Below, one piece after another: positions 1-6,208 of a stretch of DNA of 25,769 bases. The notes under the pieces are model-generated. The model saw only the letters and a program-made list of their open reading frames with translations, was not told the DNA's origin and did not search any database. Within the stretch, counting starts at the first letter, position 1, and every line of letters begins with the position of its first letter. A program made the position numbers and the translations under genes. The stretch comes from a virus: IMG/VR virus record IMGVR_UViG_3300049734_000348, positions 1 through 25,769 of that record. The stretch is one strand, 5' to 3'.

Positions 1-10
1 TGCCACCATC

Positions 11-19
11 TGGTATACT
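11..19 (+). promoter_or_regulatory. Extended -10 promoter candidate
   Basis: The bases TG-G-TATACT fit an extended -10 element (TGnTATAAT, one mismatch). Any -35 box would lie off the left edge of the window. Transcription would begin near base 25, where TTAATGATTAA (24-34) is an imperfect 11-bp palindrome that could act as an operator. The promoter would serve the small cysteine-rich ORF at 92 and perhaps the ParB-like gene. The call rests on this motif alone. Confidence 0.4.
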
Positions 20-91
20 CCCCTTAATGATTAATCACTCAGTCTGCCCGGCAGCGACAAATCCATCTTATTTACGAAAGGAAATTTCAAC

Positions 92-199
92 ATGTCACTC
101 AAACGTTTTCGCTCTTCTTTGCGCTCATGGCTGCATCGCCGATTTTGCACCTCCTGCCAGATGGGCGTCCACTGCGGCGGCTGCACCTGTTGCAGCTAA
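92..199 (+). CDS. 35-aa cysteine-rich small protein
   Basis: This short frame starts at an ATG preceded by a good ribosome-binding site (AAAGGAAA, about 8 bases upstream) and ends in TAA. The product is 35 residues. Its N-terminal half is very basic (K4, R5, R7, R11, R16, R17). Its C-terminal half carries six cysteines, C19, C22, C28, C31, C33 and C34, spaced CxxC-x5-CxxC-x-CC. That arrangement suggests a zinc knuckle or a metal-binding peptide, but I recognise no family. It sits between a promoter-like element and a GC-rich hairpin, so it could be a single-gene transcript. It is short enough that chance cannot be excluded; the ribosome-binding site and cysteine pattern are the support. Confidence 0.5.
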   Translation: MSLKRFRSSLRSWLHRRFCTSCQMGVHCGGCTCCS

Positions 200-211
200 T
201 AAAATAGAATT

Positions 212-240
212 CCCGGCCCTTTCCACGTGGAAGGGCCGGG
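212..240 (+). terminator. GC-rich hairpin, possible weak terminator
   Basis: CCCGGCCCTT at 212-221 pairs with AAGGGCCGGG at 231-240; TCC and GG extend the stem with one bulged T and an ACGT loop. No T-tract follows, so this is not a classical intrinsic terminator. It lies between the 35-aa ORF and the GGAGG ribosome-binding site (247-251) of the ParB-like gene, and may cause pausing or protect a 3' end. Confidence 0.4.
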
Positions 241-258
241 CCATCTCGGAGGCAGCCC

Positions 259-1407
259 ATGGAAAAACTTTTAGAAATCCGTGACATCATTCTTGACCCG
301 GCGCTGCAACCGCGCGCGGCGATGGATGAGGCGACGGTTGAGGAGTACACCGAGGTACTGCGGGAGGAAGGCCGCTGGCCGTTCCCACCGGTGAGCGTGG
401 TTTTTGATGGGCAGCGATATTGGCTGTGGGATGGCTTTCACCGGGTCGAGGGAGCGAAGCTGGCCGGCTGGCTGCGGGATATCCCGGCGACGGTGCAGCA
501 GGGGGACCGGGCGTTTGCACTGTGGCGGAGTTTTGGGGCGAACAAGACCCACGGCTTGCGGCGGAGCAACGCGGACAAACGGCGGGCGACGGAGATGGCG
601 CTGATCACCGCGCCGCAGCGGAGCGACCGGGAGATAGCCAATCACGTGGGCGTCCATCACGACACGGTAGGGAGAATCCGCAAGGAGTTGGAAGCGACTG
701 GCGGAATCCGCCAGTCAACCGAGCGGACCGGGGCGGATGGGCGGACGATCAACACGGCCAACATCGGCGGCCAGCCCAAAGATTCCCCAATTGGGGAAAA
801 AGAGGAGACGGTGATGTGCCCCCACTGCGACGAGGCCATTTTCATCGAGCAGGACACCAAGCCCAATGGGAGCATTGTTTGCGATAGCTGCAAGCGCCGC
901 TTTGCCAGTTATGAGGCGCTGCTGAAGGCGGTGGCCACAGGGGGTCAACAGCCCATAGTCAATGGTCAATTGTCAACTGCCCCCCAGCCCTCCACCCCCA
1001 CTGGCCAGTTCGATTGCCCCTACTGTTTCGAGGAGAAGGTGGTCCACGTCAACGGAGGGGCCTGGTGCATGAGCTGCGGGGTGAAATGGGCGTCGGTCGC
1101 ATCGTTCAAATTGGACCTGAAAAATTACGAAGTGCAGCAGGCGCACGAGGCCCACAAGCGTAATCTACAGGCGCTTCACGCGGCGGCGGGGAGTGAGGCG
1201 GCGGCCCAGATGGTGTTGGAGATGGAACAGGTGTATGAATTGCAAAAGCAGGCGATCAAAATCTTCAACCGGGTGCTGGACACGACGATCTTCGAGGACC
1301 TGGAGGCGCTGATTGCTCTGCTGGAGGATTTTGAGCTGGACACACCGCACCCCTCCGGCGTCCCTTCGGACGCGCCGGAAGCGGCGTCCCAGGGATCGAA
1401 GGGGTAA
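259..1407 (+). CDS. ParB-like DNA-binding protein with two zinc ribbons
   Basis: This 382-aa protein has an N-terminal ParB/sulfiredoxin-type domain (about residues 1-100). Its features are the QPRAAMDEATVEEY segment, an FPPV strand and the DGFHR motif in the place of the ParB box. A helix-turn-helix-like segment follows (about 100-155, SDREIANHVGVHHDTVGRIR). Two zinc ribbons come next: C187/C190/C208/C211 and C253/C256/C270/C273. The C-terminus (about 285-370) is predicted helical and acidic. Such phage ParB-like proteins are usually DNA-binding regulators or nucleases, not partition proteins, and no ParA gene is visible. The start is set by GGAGG 8 bases upstream. Two mini-repeats are translated in frame between the domains: the palindrome at 783-798 and CAATTGT-type sequence at 944-980. 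Exact function is uncertain. Confidence 0.75.
   Translation: MEKLLEIRDIILDPALQPRAAMDEATVEEYTEVLREEGRWPFPPVSVVFDGQRYWLWDGFHRVEGAKLAGWLRDIPATVQQGDRAFALWRSFGANKTHGLRRSNADKRRATEMALITAPQRSDREIANHVGVHHDTVGRIRKELEATGGIRQSTERTGADGRTINTANIGGQPKDSPIGEKEETVMCPHCDEAIFIEQDTKPNGSIVCDSCKRRFASYEALLKAVATGGQQPIVNGQLSTAPQPSTPTGQFDCPYCFEEKVVHVNGGAWCMSCGVKWASVASFKLDLKNYEVQQAHEAHKRNLQALHAAAGSEAAAQMVLEMEQVYELQKQAIKIFNRVLDTTIFEDLEALIALLEDFELDTPHPSGVPSDAPEAASQGSKG
783..798. repeat. TTCCCCAATTGGGGAA palindrome inside the ParB-like gene
   Basis: A perfect 16-bp palindrome, identical to the cores at 4845-4860 and 14448-14463 and one base off the one at 10699-10714. Here it lies in frame in a linker (DSPIGEK) before the first zinc ribbon. 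Confidence 0.85.
944..980. repeat. CAATTGT-type mini-repeat inside the ParB-like gene
   Basis: The stretch contains GTCAATGGTCAATTGTCAAC, related to the intergenic repeats at 10771-10813 and 19664-19700. It is translated in frame as part of the low-complexity linker between the two zinc ribbons, so the insertion was tolerated or used. Confidence 0.6.
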
Positions 1408-1456
1408 GAGGTCAAGTTTTTTAGGATGTCCCCCCCAAAGGGGATACGGAAGCCTA

Positions 1457-1485
1457 TTGTCAAAATAGCTCAAATGGGCTATAAT
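1457..1485 (+). promoter_or_regulatory. Sigma70-type promoter (TTGTCA-17-TATAAT)
   Basis: TTGTCA at 1457-1462 and TATAAT at 1480-1485 are separated by exactly 17 bases, giving the best consensus promoter in the window. Transcription would begin near 1491-1493 and run into an intrinsic terminator almost immediately. The -10 context GGCTATAATGGC is shared with the promoter candidate upstream of the large terminase (6108-6119). It should drive the glycosidase-like block from 1599 if the terminators are read through. Confidence 0.75.
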
Positions 1486-1496
1486 GGCCGCAAGGA

Positions 1497-1530
1497 AACC
1501 GGAGCCGGCTTTGCCGTCGCTCCGGTTTTT
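1497..1530 (+). terminator. Intrinsic terminator 1, promoter-proximal
   Basis: AACCGGAGC (1497-1505) pairs perfectly with GCTCCGGTT (1519-1527). The loop holds a second small stem, CGGC/GCCG (1506-1509 with 1513-1516). The stem merges into a run of five T (1526-1530). It begins only a few bases after the predicted transcription start, so the terminated RNA would be about 40 nt. It may work as an attenuator rather than as an end for the upstream ParB-like transcript, though it could do both. Confidence 0.75.
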
Positions 1531-1539
1531 GTTATATCG

Positions 1540-1574
1540 GCCCAGGGGCGCTCCGGTTCCTGGGCTATTTTTTT
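1540..1574 (+). terminator. Intrinsic terminator 2, tandem
   Basis: GCCCAGG (1540-1546) pairs with CCTGGGC (1559-1565), followed by TA and a run of seven T (1568-1574). Its loop contains CGCTCCGGTT (1549-1558), an exact copy of the 3' arm of terminator 1 (1518-1527), so the 5' arm of terminator 1 could pair with either copy. It ends 25 bases before the next start codon. Confidence 0.75.
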
Positions 1575-1598
1575 ATTTACAGCAGTGAAGGGTGGCGG

Positions 1599-2444
1599 AT
1601 GCAGATTGGTCTTCATGCCAGGAATGGGCCGTTCGAGCAGGCCGATTTCGATATGATCGGCGCGGCCAGGATCGAGGCGCTGGTGGTGATGAGCAATATC
1701 AGCCTGGACACTCTCGCCCGGCTGCGCGATTTTTATCCCAACTTACAGTTCATCGCCCGACTTTATGATGACCGCTTCGGGACCGATCACCACCCCTCGC
1801 CGGTGGAGTTTGCCGACAAAATGATCCCCGTGATCGCCTCCCTCAGCCCCTACTGCCAGGATTTTCAAGTCCACAATGAGCCTAACCATCCGGCGGGCTA
1901 TGAGGGCTGGCGGTCGGACGACGCCAGCGCCGTTGATTTCAACGCCTGGCTGAGCCAGGTCCTCGACTATCTCAAGGCCGGCTATCCAAAAGTCAGGTAT
2001 GGCTTCCCGGGCCTGGCCATTCCCCACAATGACCTCAATTGGCTCTACATCTGCGCCACCAGCGTCCAGAAATGCGACTGGCTGGGCGTTCACTGCTACT
2101 GGCAGACGACGCCGGCGGAGCCGGACAATCACCTGAGCGCCGAATGGGGGTTTCGCTTCACTCAGTACCATATGATTTACCCAAACAAACTCATGCACAT
2201 TACCGAGTGCGGCAATTCCAACAATCAAAGCGGCTACCCTCTGAGCGACCAGGAAATGGCCGAACAGTTAGTGGACTATTATGACGCCTGTTCTTTTTAT
2301 TATTACATCGCCTCGGTTTGCCCCTTCATTGCCAGCAGCCCCGACCCGACCTGGCAGCCGTTTAGCTGGCGGCATCCTGACGGCAGCTTCAGGCCGGTGG
2401 TCGAGGCAGTGGGCAGTATGAGCCGGATGGAGGGTGCGCTGTGA
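1599..2444 (+). CDS. Clan-A-like TIM-barrel glycoside hydrolase, copy 1
   Basis: The product is 281 aa with no signal peptide. It looks like a small TIM-barrel glycosidase of the GH5/GH39/GH51 type. HNEPNH at 92-97 gives a candidate acid/base Glu (E94) at the end of strand 4, and HITECGN at 200-206 gives a candidate nucleophile (E203) at the end of strand 7. GVHCYW (163-168) fits strand 6. It is the first gene after the promoter-terminator region, its start has an AAGGGTGG sequence just upstream, and its stop overlaps the next start (GTGA). A phage-encoded cytoplasmic glycosidase is most likely an endolysin-like or polysaccharide-degrading enzyme. I cannot name the substrate, and many such barrels in phages are uncharacterised. 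The fold call is by motif only. Confidence 0.6.
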   Translation: MQIGLHARNGPFEQADFDMIGAARIEALVVMSNISLDTLARLRDFYPNLQFIARLYDDRFGTDHHPSPVEFADKMIPVIASLSPYCQDFQVHNEPNHPAGYEGWRSDDASAVDFNAWLSQVLDYLKAGYPKVRYGFPGLAIPHNDLNWLYICATSVQKCDWLGVHCYWQTTPAEPDNHLSAEWGFRFTQYHMIYPNKLMHITECGNSNNQSGYPLSDQEMAEQLVDYYDACSFYYYIASVCPFIASSPDPTWQPFSWRHPDGSFRPVVEAVGSMSRMEGAL

Positions 2445-3403
2445 CCGCCGCTCACAAAATCGGCTTTCATATCAACGGCCCGCGCGCCGACGCCATCGAG
2501 GCGGCGATCCGGGTCCAGCCGCGGATTGTCAAAACGCTTGATTTTAGCGTGGACAGTATGCGCCGGCTGCGGGAGAACATCCCCGGCGTCATCCTCATCG
2601 GCCGGCTGGTGGTCAGCCCCCAGGAGTTTGGCGCAAGCCTCGACGAGGCTGTCGCCAGGGGCCGCGAGTTTGCCGAGCGGATTTTGCGGGAGGAGGTCAA
2701 CCAGCACCATTTTGGGGACCAGCCGCTGGTCCGCTTCTGGGAAAGCCTGAACGAGGTCTTTCCGGAATGGACCGACGACGACACCCAAAAACGCTATGAT
2801 GATTATATGGTCGCCTTCGGGGAAACAATGGCCATGGCCGGCTTTGAGCCGGTGGCCTTCAATTTCGGCCAGGGCAACGGGCGGGGGCTGAAGTGGCTGG
2901 AACTGTATCCCGGCACTCTCGAAACCTACACCCATCTGGGTTTTCACGAGTACGACTGGCCGACCATGGACCGGCTGCACACCATCGGGCTGAACGGCCC
3001 TTCGGAGCCATGGAACTTTGTGCCTGGTCTCAAACCGCACCGGGGCAACGATGGCATGTGGCGCTGCCTGCGCTACCGCCGGATCATGAACGAGGGCATC
3101 CGGCAGCGCTACGGCGATCAGCACAGGGTCATTATCACCGAATGCGGCATGACTCAGGGGGTCTGGACGCCGGCCCAGGACATCGGCTGGCTGGCCGCCG
3201 AGTGCACCGTCCCGGCTGATATACCGGGCGGAGTGGTTCCGACGCCGATCCCGGCCGAGGATTACTACAGCTCTCTCCTCTGGTACAACGGCGAGCTGAT
3301 GAAAGATGATTACGTGTTGGGCGCGTGTCTCTTTGTCACCGGGGCTTCAGGCGGCTGGGACACGTTTGAAACGTTGGGAACTATTGTTGACGGTCTAACT
3401 TAG
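2441..3403 (+). CDS. Clan-A-like TIM-barrel glycoside hydrolase, copy 2
   Basis: This 320-aa protein starts at a GTG that overlaps the previous stop codon (GTGA), implying translational coupling. It has the same plan as its neighbour. It opens with KIGFHINGP (copy 1: MQIGLHARNGP). ESLNEVF at 101-107 carries a candidate acid/base Glu (E105), GFHEYDW (168-174) sits at the strand-6 position, and IITECGM (231-237) carries the candidate nucleophile E234. The C-terminal FVTGASGGWDTFE region resembles the strand-8 end of such barrels. The two are therefore divergent tandem paralogues, not recent duplicates. No signal peptide is seen, so export would need a holin or assembly into the virion. Substrate unknown. 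Confidence 0.6.
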   Translation: MTAAHKIGFHINGPRADAIEAAIRVQPRIVKTLDFSVDSMRRLRENIPGVILIGRLVVSPQEFGASLDEAVARGREFAERILREEVNQHHFGDQPLVRFWESLNEVFPEWTDDDTQKRYDDYMVAFGETMAMAGFEPVAFNFGQGNGRGLKWLELYPGTLETYTHLGFHEYDWPTMDRLHTIGLNGPSEPWNFVPGLKPHRGNDGMWRCLRYRRIMNEGIRQRYGDQHRVIITECGMTQGVWTPAQDIGWLAAECTVPADIPGGVVPTPIPAEDYYSSLLWYNGELMKDDYVLGACLFVTGASGGWDTFETLGTIVDGLT

Positions 3404-3441
3404 GCAAGCGGCCCTGTAAGAGCCAGGGTAGAAAGGCAATT

Positions 3442-3921
3442 ATGCAGGCGAGTGAATATTATAACTACGCACCACTTAATGACTTACCGCCCAAAATCCA
3501 GCAGGACTTTGGGGCAAGCCTCGAACGCAATGTGCAAACGGCACACCATTGGTATCTGGTCGAGGCGCACAAAACTCCGCCCAAGAGCTGGCAGGAAGGC
3601 CGGATTATTGCCCACTTGATTTTTGAGGATGGGCTGCCGGCCTCAAGCGTTGACGTGGCTTTTCATTACAGCACCGCCCCCTGGTCCTACACCGTCGGGC
3701 CTAATTTTAAATGGTCGCCGCCTACTCCCCACAAGGCCCACGTGGTGCCAACCGGGGGCGGGGGCGAGATTGATGAAGTTCAGGGGAGTACTATCGAGGA
3801 AGGTGGCAGCGGTGGCATGACCGTTTGTGTCCTGGACCCGGCCAATTCCAGTGACGTGGTTTTGGGGGCCGGGATGCTGGCCGATCACAGTGGGCTTTAT
3901 TTGACGTTTCAATTGCGATAA
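3442..3921 (+). CDS. Beta-rich protein of the glycosidase block
   Basis: This 159-aa protein starts at an ATG preceded by GAAAGG. The middle reads like an immunoglobulin-like or carbohydrate-binding beta-sandwich: alternating hydrophobic strands (RIIAHLIFEDGLPASSVDVAF, about 53-73) and glycine-rich turns (GGGGEIDE and EEGGSGG). It ends in a strand pair with DHSGLYLTFQLR. I recognise no named family. It has no signal peptide or membrane segment. Its place directly after the two glycosidase-like genes suggests an accessory or binding module for the same substrate, as an inference from position. Confidence 0.5.
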   Translation: MQASEYYNYAPLNDLPPKIQQDFGASLERNVQTAHHWYLVEAHKTPPKSWQEGRIIAHLIFEDGLPASSVDVAFHYSTAPWSYTVGPNFKWSPPTPHKAHVVPTGGGGEIDEVQGSTIEEGGSGGMTVCVLDPANSSDVVLGAGMLADHSGLYLTFQLR

Positions 3922-3937
3922 CGGCGCCAGAGGCGGC

Positions 3938-4306
3938 TTGATTTACCTCCTGGGGCTTTTCCTGGCCCTGATCCCCGATTATCACATCATCGGGCCCGGC
4001 GCTCTGTCCTATACGACCGTTTTGGAGCAGGTGGCAGAGCGCCGGATCAGATTAGGGTTTGGCCTGAGTGAAATCGAGGTCGGGGCGGTCCTGGTCGCCC
4101 CGGCCAACTGCCGCCACCTGGGCCAGCGCGGCTGGCTCCTGGCCGACGGCATCCACCGGGTGGTAGTAGTGGATTGTGAGAATGGCAATCATGCCGGCCA
4201 GATGACAGCCCGGGGCATATTGGCCGATGTGTCACGGGAGAAATTGGGGCACCAGGCCGGCTGGCTGATTTTGGAAGGGAGAAGTGAAAATGGTCCTGGG
4301 GATTGA
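3938..4306 (+). CDS. Small protein with hydrophobic N-terminus, possible double-psi barrel
   Basis: The product is 122 aa from a TTG start, 16 bases after the previous stop and preceded by AGAGGCGG. The first 15 or so residues (MIYLLGLFLALIP) are hydrophobic and could be a signal anchor. The rest has short strands and a spacing (HRVVVVDC, then RGILADVSREKLGHQAGWLIL) faintly reminiscent of the double-psi beta-barrel in RlpA/3D-type wall proteins. That resemblance is weak and rests on the pattern alone. It overlaps the next small membrane-protein gene by 17 bases, suggesting the two are made together. Whether TTG is the true start is uncertain; no ATG occurs earlier in the frame. Confidence 0.45.
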   Translation: MIYLLGLFLALIPDYHIIGPGALSYTTVLEQVAERRIRLGFGLSEIEVGAVLVAPANCRHLGQRGWLLADGIHRVVVVDCENGNHAGQMTARGILADVSREKLGHQAGWLILEGRSENGPGD

Positions 4307-4424
4307 CCTTATTTTATACATCGCGGCTTTTATTCTGTTTTTGCTTGATGGCTTCAGGGTGCAGGCGCCGGTCCACTTTACCAGCATCGCCTTTGCATGT
4401 TTGGTGCTATCCCTGATTTTGTAG
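4290..4424 (+). CDS. 44-aa two-helix membrane protein, holin candidate
   Basis: This small frame begins at ATG with GGAAGGGAGA just upstream and ends in TAG. Almost the whole product is two membrane helices: residues 4-19 (GIDLILYIAAFILFLL) and 30-44 (FTSIAFACLVLSLIL). A short polar loop, DGFRVQAPVH, separates them. Small two-helix proteins with this loop pattern are common in phages and are often proposed to be holins or holin-like. The position right after three soluble enzyme or binding candidates that lack signal peptides fits a lysis cassette. It overlaps the preceding gene by 17 bases. At 44 aa it is short for a holin, so membrane function is safer than lysis function. Confidence 0.6.
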   Translation: MVLGIDLILYIAAFILFLLDGFRVQAPVHFTSIAFACLVLSLIL

Positions 4425-4427
4425 ATT

Positions 4428-4769
4428 GTGGCATCACGGAATCAACGCATCCCCTATGTTCAGGGGGGCGTACTTTACAAATTTGACGGATCGGTGGTGT
4501 GCGGCCTGGGACCCCGGACCGGCTGGCTCGATTGGCTGAAAGACCAGGGGCATCGCTCGTTTCGCTTTGAGAGCGCGGCGGGGGCGACATGCACGCTGGT
4601 CAAGGAGTGGCGGAAGGGGACGAGCGGTGAGTACCATTCATACTGGTACGCGCACAAGCGGATCAATGATAAGCTGCGGCGGCGGTATGTGGGCAAGGCG
4701 GAGAAAATGACGCTGGCCAGGCTGGAGTCGGTGGCGATGGCGTTGGGTCAGTTGGAGCTGGCGCTGTGA
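4428..4769 (+). CDS. Small protein with YWYA...RYVGK..TL signature
   Basis: This 113-aa protein starts at GTG, three bases after the preceding stop. Residues from about 64 to 107 contain YWYAHKRINDKLRRRYVGK followed by MTLARLESVA. I associate this pattern with many Chloroflexota proteins, including regulators and phage-borne proteins, where it forms a small basic module ahead of a helix. The first half has short strands (GGVLYKFDGSVVCGL, SFRFESAAG). It is probably a nucleic-acid-binding accessory protein, by analogy only. Its function is unknown, and its value here is mainly as a pointer to the host group. No ribosome-binding site better than weak is visible; coupling to the upstream stop is likely. 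Confidence 0.55.
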   Translation: MASRNQRIPYVQGGVLYKFDGSVVCGLGPRTGWLDWLKDQGHRSFRFESAAGATCTLVKEWRKGTSGEYHSYWYAHKRINDKLRRRYVGKAEKMTLARLESVAMALGQLELAL

Positions 4770-4808
4770 GGCGGTCCTTGGCCTCTACGGGCCTCCCTTC
4801 GGTCGTCG

Positions 4809-4860
4809 TTGGGGACTGTACCCAACTCGCCGGCGGCGCCAGGCTTCCCCAATTGGGGAA
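4809..4860. repeat. Composite TTGGGGAC...TTCCCCAATTGGGGAA repeat, inverted copy
   Basis: The copy runs from TTGGGGAC to a perfect 16-bp palindrome at 4845-4860. The segment GGCGCCAGGC just before the palindrome is close to the reverse complement of the GCCTGGCG found in the copies at 10662 and 14411, so this copy lies in the opposite orientation. The non-coding region 4770-4998 holds this repeat, further CCGG-rich inverted segments up to about 4900 and the inverted repeat at 4916; I see no gene in it. Confidence 0.75.
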
Positions 4861-4915
4861 TTGGCCAATCCGGACCGGGAACGGCTCCGGCCCCAATGTT
4901 CCCTTGAGGAAAGGC

Positions 4916-4975
4916 AATCTCACAACAAGGCATGGTCGGTAGGTGAAGCGTGGCGCTGCCGTATGTTGTGAGATT
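4916..4975. repeat. Perfect 12-bp inverted repeat with 36-base loop
   Basis: AATCTCACAACA (4916-4927) and TGTTGTGAGATT (4964-4975) are exact reverse complements. They lie just upstream of the HNH endonuclease and small terminase genes. Possible roles are a packaging (cos) or terminase-binding site, an operator for a dimeric protein, or an RNA hairpin ahead of the HNH start. No T-tract follows, so it is not a terminator. Confidence 0.7.
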
Positions 4976-4998
4976 CGCAGGAAGGGATAGGCAAATTA

Positions 4999-5409
4999 AT
5001 GCCCACTAGACCTCGCAGCCCGTGCTCTCATCCGGGCTGTCCCAACCGTAAGCCGTGCCCCATTCATCGGGCGACGCGCGCGCCAGACCTGCGACCCAGC
5101 GCGGCGGCGCGGGGCTACGATCAGAAGTGGCGGCGGATCCGGGCCGCGTTCTTGAAGAAGCATCCCAACTGTGTGGACTGTGGTGAGCCAGCAACAGAGG
5201 TAGACCACATCATTCCACTTGAGGCAGGCGGCACGAATGAATGGAATAATCTCCAGTCCATGTGCAAGACCCATCACAGTCAAAAGACTAATCGTATTGA
5301 TGGTGGGTTCGGCAATACAAAGGGTAGGGGGGTAAAAAGTCTACAGCCTGGCCCTAGACCGGGTGGGGCAGTCTCGCGCGCACCATCGCAAATTTCCCTA
5401 AAAAAGTGA
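4999..5409 (+). CDS. HNH endonuclease, packaging-associated
   Basis: This 136-aa protein starts with GAAGGGA about 12 bases upstream. The N-terminus has a Cys/His cluster (C9, C14, C20, H23). ARGYDQKWRRIRAAFL (37-52) is typical of phage HNH proteins. The catalytic core follows: C58-x2-C61, then VDHIIPL with D69/H70, then NNLQSMCKTHHSQKT with C89 and H92/H93. The last CxxC position is CxxH here. In many HK97-type cos phages an HNH protein sits beside the terminase genes and assists cleavage of the packaging site (known for HK97 gp74). The tail beyond residue 110 is basic and unstructured. Position directly before the small terminase supports the packaging role. Confidence 0.88.
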   Translation: MPTRPRSPCSHPGCPNRKPCPIHRATRAPDLRPSAAARGYDQKWRRIRAAFLKKHPNCVDCGEPATEVDHIIPLEAGGTNEWNNLQSMCKTHHSQKTNRIDGGFGNTKGRGVKSLQPGPRPGGAVSRAPSQISLKK

Positions 5410-5429
5410 ACGGGTAGAACGATACTATT

Positions 5430-5930
5430 ATGTCAACCAGAGGGCCAAAACCTAAACCGACTGAGTTAAAGAAAATCCAGGGGAATCCGGGGCACAGACC
5501 GCTGAACCAGGGCCAGCCCAGGCCCAAAATGCCGGTCAAGAAGGGACGCGGCATGCAGCCGATTGCCCGAAAGTTCTGGGACGAGTACGCGTCCGAGCTG
5601 GAGCGGCTGCAAATCCTGACCGGCGTGGACAGCGCGGCGTTCCGACTAATGGCGGAGCACTTCGGCTTTGCGGTGCAGGCGGCGAAGCAGCTCCAGGCGG
5701 AGGGCCTGACCGTTGAGACGGCCAAAGAGGGCGTGAAGAAAAATCCGCTGGCTCAAATTTTCAAGGACAACTCACTGGCGTTTAAAAGCTATGCCGCCGA
5801 ATTTGGATTGACGCCCAGCGCCCGCACCCGGCTGCGAATGGAGCCGGAGGGGGAGCAGCTTAGCCTGGCAGAGCAGTTGTTCAAGGCGGTGGTTGAGGTG
5901 GTGGATGAGCCGGCGCAGCAAGATTCCTGA
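5430..5930 (+). CDS. terS: Terminase small subunit, P27 family
   Basis: The product is 166 aa. It opens with RGPKPKPTELKKIQGNPG and RPLN, the hallmark of the P27-type small terminase. A helical middle follows (about 45-125) and an acidic C-terminus. Small terminases of this family bind the packaging site and recruit the large subunit. No strong ribosome-binding site is visible before the ATG (ACGGGTAGAACG), so expression may depend on coupling to the HNH gene 20 bases upstream. Its last 26 bases overlap the next small gene. Confidence 0.9.
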   Translation: MSTRGPKPKPTELKKIQGNPGHRPLNQGQPRPKMPVKKGRGMQPIARKFWDEYASELERLQILTGVDSAAFRLMAEHFGFAVQAAKQLQAEGLTVETAKEGVKKNPLAQIFKDNSLAFKSYAAEFGLTPSARTRLRMEPEGEQLSLAEQLFKAVVEVVDEPAQQDS

Positions 5931-6090
5931 GGCAGGGATTTACCCGGCAGACCTTGATCTGGCCGAGTGGCGATTATTTGAACGGCTGCGGTCCCTGCGG
6001 CGGCGCAGGCAAAATAAAATCCTACTTATTCGGAGTGAGGACTGCCGCGAGATAGGCAATCTGCCGGCAGAAAAGAAGAAATCCCATTAG
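5905..6090 (+). CDS. 61-aa basic small protein between the terminase genes
   Basis: The preferred start is the ATG at 5905, inside the end of the small terminase gene and preceded by GAGGTGGTGG; a TTG at 5893 in the same frame is less likely. The 61-aa product is strongly basic (SLRRRRQNK near residue 30; EKKKSH at the end) and largely helical. DLAEWRLFERLRSLRRRRQ suggests an amphipathic helix that could bind DNA or the terminase. I recognise no family. Downstream lies a promoter-terminator module, so it may end an early packaging transcript. Confidence 0.5.
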   Translation: MSRRSKIPEAGIYPADLDLAEWRLFERLRSLRRRRQNKILLIRSEDCREIGNLPAEKKKSH

Positions 6091-6116
6091 CCTGGCCGGG
6101 AAATATCGGCTATAAT
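6087..6116 (+). promoter_or_regulatory. Promoter candidate with flanking inverted repeat
   Basis: TATAAT at 6111-6116 lies in GGCTATAATGGC, the same context as the strong promoter at 1480. The best -35 is a poor TTAGCC (6087-6092) at 18 bases. The -10 is flanked by an imperfect inverted repeat, CCGGGAAATATC with GAAATATCCCGG (about 6097-6108 and 6127-6138, 10 of 12 positions pairing). This could be an operator or an activator site that makes up for the weak -35. Transcription would begin near 6123 and meet a terminator at 6161. Confidence 0.5.
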
Positions 6117-6160
6117 GGCAACCAACGAAATATCCCGGTCCGCGTGAAACGAAGACACAC

Positions 6161-6198
6161 CCGGGCGAGCCTTTAATTTGGGCTTGCCCGGTTTTTTT
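6161..6198 (+). terminator. Intrinsic terminator directly upstream of the large terminase
   Basis: CCGGGCGAGCC (6161-6171) pairs with GGCTTGCCCGG (6181-6191) through 11 pairs, one of them G-U. The loop is 9 bases and seven T follow (6192-6198). It ends 10 bases before the large terminase ATG and leaves no room for a ribosome-binding site. With the promoter at 6111 it makes a leader of about 75 nt, mirroring the arrangement at 1457-1574. Confidence 0.85.
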
Positions 6199-6208
6199 GT
6201 CCCCTAAT

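Noticed and set aside
259-1407. ParB-like protein as a plasmid-type partition protein
   Set aside because: No ParA gene or parS-like site is visible, and the zinc-ribbon form is characteristic of phage ParB-like proteins with other roles.
1426-1656. 76-codon open frame across the promoter-terminator region
   Set aside because: It translates the promoter, both terminators and the start of the next gene, with no ribosome-binding site and no family resemblance.
4916-4975. Inverted repeat as an attachment (att) site or IS end
   Set aside because: No integrase or transposase and no target duplication are visible. The position beside the terminase genes fits packaging or regulation better.
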